Origin: an uncultured Clostridia bacterium
GTDB taxonomy: Bacteria; Bacillota_A; Clostridia; TANB77; CAG-508
DNA: 11,330 nucleotides
Assembly: GCA_947588915.1 (NCBI GenBank)
Contig: CANPZA010000039.1
Location: forward strand, 1 to 11,330
Reading direction: 5' to 3'
In this document: positions 6,585 to 11,330 of the stretch, one piece after another
How the letters are laid out: each line of letters starts with the position of its first letter
Position numbering within the stretch: position 1 is the first letter of the stretch
Made by a program: the position numbers and the translations under genes
Notes under the pieces: generated by a model
The model's input: only the letters and a program-made list of their open reading frames with translations
The model's database searches: none
What the model was told of the DNA's origin: nothing

Positions 6585-7604
6585 TTATTTCATATCTATA
6601 TAACTACTATTTGGAAATACTAACCTAACTTGAGTTCCTTCATTTTGTTCTGACTCTAATGCTATTGTTATTCCTAATTTATGACATAATTTTTCACATA
6701 AATACAATCCTATTCCAGTAGATTTCTTATTCAACAATCTTCCATTAGTACCTGTAAACCCTTTTTCAAATACTCTTTCCACCTCACTTTTTTTAATTCC
6801 TATTCCGTTATCTTTTATATATAAAATAACATTTTCTTTACCCTTTTTTGCATATATTTCTATTTCAGATGCTCCATCTTTTTTTCTATATTTTATGCTA
6901 TTATTAATAATTTGATTTAAAATGAAAACAATCCATTTGCTATCAGTATTCACAATTAAATCTAAATCATATGTATTAATTATTATCTTTTCTCCAATTA
7001 ATGCTGTTTTATTCTTTTTTATGCACTCATTTACCATATCTTTTAATTTATTCTTCTTAATATAATAATCCTTATCTACTGTATTACTTCTAGCATAATA
7101 CAATGCTTGTTCAATATAACTTTCTACCTTATCTAATTCCTCATCTATGCTTGTAGTTGCCTGAGTTTTATTATTTTCAATTATCATCTTGCTTGTTGCA
7201 ATTGGTATTTTTATTTCATGAATCCACATCTCTATATATTCTTTATAATCTTCCTGTAAATACTTATATTTATTTACATTCTCAATCATTGACTTATCAA
7301 TCTGTTCTAATATTTCTTTTAATATTTTCCCCTCAAAAAAGCTAGGATTTCTAATAATTTCTGTTATCAAATACTTCTCTTCTAACTCATCTAACAATTT
7401 ATAAATATTTATATAATATTTCTTCTTATTCAAATATTCAAAAATAATAGAAATAGTATACAATCCAAATATAATTATTGGAATATAAATTTTTATAAAA
7501 TTACCATATGGATATATTAACAAAAATATTTCTATTGTTATAATACCAAATATCATCAAACATATTTGCAAAGTTTTGTCTTTTAAAAAACTAGAAAACT
7601 TCAT
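6585..7604 (-). CDS. Intramembrane-sensing histidine kinase, BceS-like
   Basis: The product has 339 residues. Two membrane helices (about 12-33 and 36-56) are joined by only a few outside residues (YPYGN), the layout of intramembrane-sensing kinases. The phospho-acceptor is His129 in WIHEIKIPI, the BceS-type H-box. ATP-binding boxes follow: N box NQIINNSIKY (230-239), G1 DNGIGI (265-270), F box FEKGF (279-283) and G2 STGIGLYL (295-302). The start ATG overlaps the last 14 bases of the regulator gene, so the pair is co-translated. BceS-type kinases normally respond to cell-wall-active peptides through a BceAB transporter. None is visible here; the nearest transporter is the exporter pair downstream. 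Confidence 0.9.
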   Translation of the reverse strand: MKFSSFLKDKTLQICLMIFGIITIEIFLLIYPYGNFIKIYIPIIIFGLYTISIIFEYLNKKKYYINIYKLLDELEEKYLITEIIRNPSFFEGKILKEILEQIDKSMIENVNKYKYLQEDYKEYIEMWIHEIKIPIATSKMIIENNKTQATTSIDEELDKVESYIEQALYYARSNTVDKDYYIKKNKLKDMVNECIKKNKTALIGEKIIINTYDLDLIVNTDSKWIVFILNQIINNSIKYRKKDGASEIEIYAKKGKENVILYIKDNGIGIKKSEVERVFEKGFTGTNGRLLNKKSTGIGLYLCEKLCHKLGITIALESEQNEGTQVRLVFPNSSYIDMK

Positions 7605-8283
7605 TTTTTCCCTCCGATTTTAATATATATCCCTGTCCTCTCCTTGTTTCTAATAATTTTTTCAAATCCAATTCTTCTAATTTATTTCTTAATCTAGTCA
7701 TATTTACAGTTAATGTATTATCATCTATAAAACTTTCACTCTCCCATAAATAATCCATAATTTCTTCTCTTGAAACAATTTTATCTCTATGTTTTACTAA
7801 ATATTTTAATATTTTAAATTCATTTTTAGTCAATTCAATCTTTTTATTATCTTTTTCAATAGAACTTTTTGATATATTTAATATAAATTCTCTTGCATCA
7901 ATCTTTTCTTGATTGCTCATCATATTACTTCTTTTTAGCAAAGAGCTTATCTTAGCAAGCAATATTTGAATATTAAAAGGTTTAGTAATATAATGATCTG
8001 CACCATAATTTATGCTCAATAGTTCATCTATTTCATTATCTCTACTTGTTATAATAATTATAGGTACATTAGATTGTTTCCTTATTTCCTTACAAATATA
8101 TTCTCCATCTGCTTTTGGTAAATTTATATCCAATAATATTAAATCTGGTTTTTTATCTATCATATCGCAAATTGTATTATCAAATTGTTTTAAAGTTTCT
8201 GCTTTATATCCATTATTACATAAGAATATTTCTAATTCTTCTCTTAATTTTTCATCATCTTCCACTATTAAGATTTTTTGCAT
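7591..8283 (-). CDS. Response regulator, OmpR family, BceR-like
   Basis: The product has 230 residues. The receiver domain (1-118) has the acidic pocket Glu8/Asp9/Asp10, phospho-acceptor Asp52 (LILLDINLP), Ser80 and Lys101 (ITKPF). The winged-helix DNA-binding domain (about 128-224) contains FIDDNTLTVNMTRLRNKL and a wing ETRRGQGYIL, as in BceR and VanR relatives. I chose ATG 8283 because GGAGG lies eight bases upstream. A TTG at 8298 overlaps that ribosome site and is unlikely. It heads an operon with the kinase and probably controls the exporter promoter at 6115-6143 and possibly its own promoter. That control is inference. Confidence 0.92.
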   Translation of the reverse strand: MQKILIVEDDEKLREELEIFLCNNGYKAETLKQFDNTICDMIDKKPDLILLDINLPKADGEYICKEIRKQSNVPIIIITSRDNEIDELLSINYGADHYITKPFNIQILLAKISSLLKRSNMMSNQEKIDAREFILNISKSSIEKDNKKIELTKNEFKILKYLVKHRDKIVSREEIMDYLWESESFIDDNTLTVNMTRLRNKLEELDLKKLLETRRGQGYILKSEGKNEVF

Positions 8284-8302
8284 TAATAATACCTCCAATA
8301 TT

Positions 8303-8310
8303 ATTATAAC
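8303..8310 (-). promoter_or_regulatory. Extended -10 promoter of the regulator-kinase operon
   Basis: TATAAT (8308-8303) is preceded by TG at the extended -10 position (minus-strand TGTTATAAT). The place for a -35 box (8326-8331, AGGTTA) is poor and lies inside the stem of the terminator for the gene upstream. The ribosome site GGAGG follows closely, so the leader would be short. Confidence 0.5.
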
Positions 8311-8322
8311 ATAAACTAACTA

Positions 8323-8352
8323 AAATAACCTTACACTTTTGTAAGGTTATTT
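8323..8352 (-). terminator. Terminator of the ligase-methyltransferase operon
   Basis: A perfect 12-bp stem (AAATAACCTTAC at 8323-8334, GTAAGGTTATTT at 8341-8352) has a 6-nt loop and lies 6 bp behind the methyltransferase stop. A weak T-rich tail (TTAGTTAGTTT) follows on the minus strand. Confidence 0.85.
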
Positions 8353-8358
8353 GTTACT

Positions 8359-8946
8359 CTAATTTATTTTTCTTGCCAAAACATTATATATGTGCCAATG
8401 TTTCATATTTTCTAATACAACAGTTTTTTCATCTTTTTCTATTTCATTAAAATATATTATTTCAAATGAATCTTTAAACAATCCTAATACTTGTTCCTTC
8501 CTCAAAAAAACCATTTGTTTTTTTGTATCTGCCCACGAATCATTTACTCCAAAAAAATTACCTATAAAGTATCCAGCTTTTAAAATACTATCAGAAATTT
8601 TCTTCCAAAATTCATCAAAATATTCCTTATTACAAAATGGAATAGAAAAATTTGCGACTATAAGATTATTTTTTTCTAATTCAATATTCTCAAAGCTCTG
8701 TCTACTAAATCTAAATCTTTTTATCTCTTTACTATCTAGCTTACTAGAAATAATATCTTTCGTATTTTCCTTATCTATTGATAAAACATTCCAACCATTT
8801 TTTATTAAATACACTGTATGTCTACCTGCTCCACAGCCTAAGTCAATAGCATTTGATGGTTCTATATTCATTTCTATGAACTTTTTTACTAATGGATGTG
8901 GTAAAGCATCTTTTGTTTTTTCATAATATTTTTGTGCATTTTCCAT
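8359..8946 (-). CDS. Class I SAM-dependent methyltransferase, TehB-like
   Basis: The product has 195 residues with one Rossmann-type domain. Motif I is AIDLGCGAGRH (33-43), binding S-adenosylmethionine, and Asp58 at the end of the second strand is the likely ribose contact. ANFSIPF (98-104) follows strand four. The C-terminal end, with a conserved-looking KHWHIYNVLARK (182-193), resembles small TehB-like methyltransferases. The substrate is unknown. It begins 9 bp after the ligase stop; its AAGGAG sits next to that stop, five bases before the ATG, so the two genes share one transcript. The link to a fatty acid-activating enzyme may be functional, but nothing in the sequence proves it. Confidence 0.85.
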   Translation of the reverse strand: MENAQKYYEKTKDALPHPLVKKFIEMNIEPSNAIDLGCGAGRHTVYLIKNGWNVLSIDKENTKDIISSKLDSKEIKRFRFSRQSFENIELEKNNLIVANFSIPFCNKEYFDEFWKKISDSILKAGYFIGNFFGVNDSWADTKKQMVFLRKEQVLGLFKDSFEIIYFNEIEKDEKTVVLENMKHWHIYNVLARKIN

Positions 8947-8955
8947 AGAAACTCC

Positions 8956-10818
8956 TTAAAAATTAGTCTTACTTAATTCTTTATATCTCTTTATTTTCAT
9001 AGTTGAAGTTTTTTCAAACTCTCCTTCTTTTATTTCAAGACTTTTTACAGCTTTATATGATGTTAGTTTTTTATTAACCTCTTTTACTTTTTTCCATATA
9101 ACATCATAAATTTCTTCTTTTGATAGTTTTCCATATATTTCTTCTATTTTTTCATAATCTGGTATCACTCTTGCAGTAATAATTAATTCTCTTTTAGCTT
9201 TTTTACTATCTTCTTGTAATTCTTTTCCATATACCATTACTTCTTTAATTTCATCTTGCTTTTCTAATAACATTTCAATTTCTTCTGGATAAATATTTTT
9301 ACCATTTTGTGTCACTATTACATTTTTACTTCTACCTGTAATAAAAATATAACCATCTTCATCAATATATCCTATATCTCCTGAATGGAAATAACCATCT
9401 TCATCAATTGATTTTTTTGTCTCGACTTCATCTTGGTAATATCCAAGCATTAAAGTTGGTGATTTTATCAAAATCTCTCCTTCTCCATTTTCATTTGGAT
9501 TTTCTATTTTAATATCTGCTTGTACAATTGGTTTTCCTACTGATCCAATACAAGTATTATATTCTGGTGTTAATGCAGATATTGGTGCTGTTTCTGTTAA
9601 TCCATATCCCTGTAAAAATGTTATTCCAATATCTTCTAACCATTGCCCCACCTTTTTATCTATTGGTGCTGCTGCTGATACAATAATTCTTAAGTTTCCA
9701 CCTAAATTATTATATATTTCTTTAAATACTTTTTTCTTCACATCAATCCCTGCTCTTTTAACAGCATTTGTAATAGAAATTAAAGTATTAATTAGTTTAT
9801 CTTTCTTACTTTTTACTATTTTCTCATTAATTTTTTTGTATAAACTTTCAACAAGAAGTGGTACTGTTAATATCCCTGTAGGGTTTGATTCTTGGATGTT
9901 TGGTACAATATATTTTAATCCTTCACAAATTGCAATAGAAGCACCTGTTGCTATTGGTAATAAAAATCCAATTGTTGATTCATAACAATGATGCAGAGGT
10001 AAAACTGAAAATAATCTATCAACAGGATATATTTTTACATAAGCAGATACTGCATTTATATTTTCTGCTAAATTTCTATTATTCAGCATAACTCCTTTTG
10101 AGTTAGATGTAGTTCCAGAAGTAAAAAATAATATTTTAAATTCTTCTGGATCTATTTGTATTTTCTCAAAAGAATTGTTTCCACTTTGAACTATCTTTTT
10201 ACCTTCCTCTACTAAATAATTTAATCCAACATCATTTCCTTGTAATTCGTCATATGACTTCATTTCAATAAAATACTTTATTCCTAAATCTTTATCTTTT
10301 AATTTTTTTATAGTATTTTCAAGTTTTTTAGAATAAATAATTGCTGATGCATTAGCTCTTATAACAATATTTACTAACTCATTTAAAGGCAATTCTTTAT
10401 CTGTTGGGACTGCTATTCCTACACCACATAACATAGCCATATAAGAAATATACCATTCATATTGCGTTTCTCCTATTATTATTACTCTTTTCCCTTTAAG
10501 ATTTAATATATCAATTAAAGCTGTTCCAAGTCCAAGCACATCCTCTCCAAACTGTTTATATGTAGTTATTTTATATGGTTCTTTATGATTTGGTTTTTCC
10601 AATATACATGGATTATTTGAATATTCTTTAATAGATTTTAAAAAGAATTCTTTTACAGTTTTATAATGTGTCATATCTTCATATGGTGTATTTCTATGTT
10701 TTACATTTTTTCTTTCTAGTTTTTCATAATCTATATATTGTAATTCATCTAATAAGTTATTACCTATCCTCATTTTTTTGAATTTTATTTTTGGTATTTT
10801 TATATTTAAAAAGCTCAT
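8956..10818 (-). CDS. Long-chain fatty acid-CoA ligase (AMP-forming)
   Basis: The product has 620 residues, a normal length for a long-chain acyl-CoA synthetase. It should activate fatty acids through an acyl-AMP intermediate for phospholipid synthesis or breakdown. The ATP-binding P-loop is TSGTTSNSKG (233-242), the second adenylate motif is GYGLTETAP (404-412), the hinge region has SGD (479-481) and GRSKNVIVTQNGKNIYPEEIE-type sequence (495-515), and the likely catalytic lysine is Lys608 in TSTMKIKR. Lys and Thr-rich variation at that last motif is modest and the enzyme looks active. The start at 10818 has AGAAGAGGG upstream. A broken acyltransferase remnant lies 38 bp upstream, which suggests the ligase once fed acyl-CoA to it. 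I see no convincing promoter directly upstream. Confidence 0.92.
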   Translation of the reverse strand: MSFLNIKIPKIKFKKMRIGNNLLDELQYIDYEKLERKNVKHRNTPYEDMTHYKTVKEFFLKSIKEYSNNPCILEKPNHKEPYKITTYKQFGEDVLGLGTALIDILNLKGKRVIIIGETQYEWYISYMAMLCGVGIAVPTDKELPLNELVNIVIRANASAIIYSKKLENTIKKLKDKDLGIKYFIEMKSYDELQGNDVGLNYLVEEGKKIVQSGNNSFEKIQIDPEEFKILFFTSGTTSNSKGVMLNNRNLAENINAVSAYVKIYPVDRLFSVLPLHHCYESTIGFLLPIATGASIAICEGLKYIVPNIQESNPTGILTVPLLVESLYKKINEKIVKSKKDKLINTLISITNAVKRAGIDVKKKVFKEIYNNLGGNLRIIVSAAAPIDKKVGQWLEDIGITFLQGYGLTETAPISALTPEYNTCIGSVGKPIVQADIKIENPNENGEGEILIKSPTLMLGYYQDEVETKKSIDEDGYFHSGDIGYIDEDGYIFITGRSKNVIVTQNGKNIYPEEIEMLLEKQDEIKEVMVYGKELQEDSKKAKRELIITARVIPDYEKIEEIYGKLSKEEIYDVIWKKVKEVNKKLTSYKAVKSLEIKEGEFEKTSTMKIKRYKELSKTNF

Positions 10819-10856
10819 TTTTTCCCTCTTCTCTATATTATTCTTTTACCTATTTT

Positions 10857-11130
10857 TTACATATTGTCTTTCATGACTTTGTAAACTTGTTCTTTTAATT
10901 TCTCCACTTTGCTTTTTTTGTTTCCTCTATCATCTATATATTTTATTGGTCTTAGTATTTTTATTGTAACATCTTTTTTCTTTTGAATAATTTTCTTATT
11001 CCCTTCGGATTTCTAAAAGTAATAACTATTGGAATAACTGGAACATTATTTCTAATTGCAAAACTAAATGCACCATTCTTAAACTTTCTTATTTTTTCAT
11101 AATAAGGCCATAATGCTTTTTCTGGTATGT
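10857..11130 (-). pseudogene. 3' remnant of a PlsC-like lysophospholipid acyltransferase
   Basis: On the minus strand the sequence reads IPEKALWPYYEKIRKFKNGA then FSFAIRNNVPVIPIVITFR, the pattern of 1-acylglycerol-3-phosphate acyltransferases around and after the PEG/PE motif. The frame then breaks in an A-rich run near 10975, where one base is missing, and resumes as DVTIKILRPIKYIDDRGNKK to TAA at 10857-10859. The N-terminal part with the catalytic HX4D motif is absent, replaced by transposase sequence. The remnant cannot make a working enzyme. An acyltransferase just upstream of a fatty acid-CoA ligase is a sensible ancestral pair. Confidence 0.7.
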
Positions 11131-11330
11131 GCTTCCCCTCTTGTGAGCAAACAAAAGCTCTAACTCCAAAATTTTTCTTTCCATAACCTTTTGCGTATTT
11201 GGGGGAATTCTTTTTTCAAAAGTCTACTACTTGCACTTTATATGCATTTATGAATTTGCTGATCTCAGTTTTTGGATGTGCTTTGAAAAGTATATGAACA
11301 TGATCTTTATCATGATTCCATTCTTCTAAT
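11131..11330 (-). pseudogene. tnpA: Truncated IS200/IS605-family TnpA (Y1 transposase) remnant
   Basis: On the minus strand, from the window edge, it reads EEWNHDKDHVHILFKAHPKT then EISKFINAYK, after a one-base shift SSRLLKKEFPQIRKRLWKEK, then FWS, a TAG, and SFCLLTRGEA. DHVHILF is the metal-binding HUH motif of single-strand transposases, and FWSxSFCLLT is typical of the region before the catalytic tyrosine helix. The frameshift, the stop codon and the loss of the tyrosine end show it is dead. Its 5' end lies outside the window. It joins acyltransferase sequence at about 11126-11135. Confidence 0.8.

Noticed and set aside
8284..8298. Upstream TTG start for the response regulator
   Set aside because: It overlaps the GGAGG site that serves the ATG at 8283, and would add five residues before a receiver domain that starts normally at MQKILIVEDD.
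8390..8926. Long plus-strand open frame opposite the methyltransferase
   Set aside because: It is antisense to a gene with clear SAM-binding motifs, has no ribosome site and reads as Ser/Phe/Leu-rich shadow sequence.
11133..11175. Acyltransferase-like FPEG motif read from a VCSQEGKH frame
   Set aside because: That stretch is the transposase SFCLLTRGEA segment in another frame; the resemblance arises from the fusion point.

Overview
The window is very AT-rich DNA from a low-GC Gram-positive bacterium, most likely an uncultured gut-type member of the Clostridia. The evidence is the codon use, strong AGGAGG-type ribosome sites, and the prepilin leader form KGITLIALVITIIVLLILAG, which is common in such genomes. 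This taxonomy is inference. All six intact large genes lie on the minus strand, so transcription runs from high to low coordinates.

Right end (about 8356-11330): remains of an IS200/IS605 transposase (tnpA) abut the 3' remnant of a lysophospholipid acyltransferase (plsC-like). These are followed by an intact long-chain fatty acid-CoA ligase and a small class I SAM methyltransferase. The ligase and methyltransferase form one operon closed by a perfect 12-bp hairpin. The original order was probably acyltransferase-ligase-methyltransferase, a lipid-handling unit whose first gene is now broken.

Middle (2712-8310): an extended -10 promoter drives a response regulator and an overlapping intramembrane-sensing histidine kinase of BceRS type. 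After a terminator, a possible 28-codon mini-gene and a well-formed promoter, two overlapping genes encode the halves of a heterodimeric ABC exporter with one degenerate ATP site. This looks like a sense-and-export module for a membrane-active compound such as an antimicrobial peptide. The substrate cannot be read from the sequence.

Left end (1-2710): one intact prepilin-like surface protein gene lies between two almost identical ~100-bp direct repeats. Each repeat holds a terminator hairpin, and the second also supplies the -35 box of the intact gene. Next to it are a decayed second gene of the same family (1790-2437) and a plus-strand gene remnant (about 2450-2710). A third relic of the same family, just its start and perhaps its tail, lies directly behind the kinase (about 6405-6584).

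The most interesting structure is this set of pilin-like cassettes in several states of decay, sharing 5' or 3' modules. It suggests a family that expands and recombines locally. I see no CRISPR array, tRNA, rRNA or intact mobile element.
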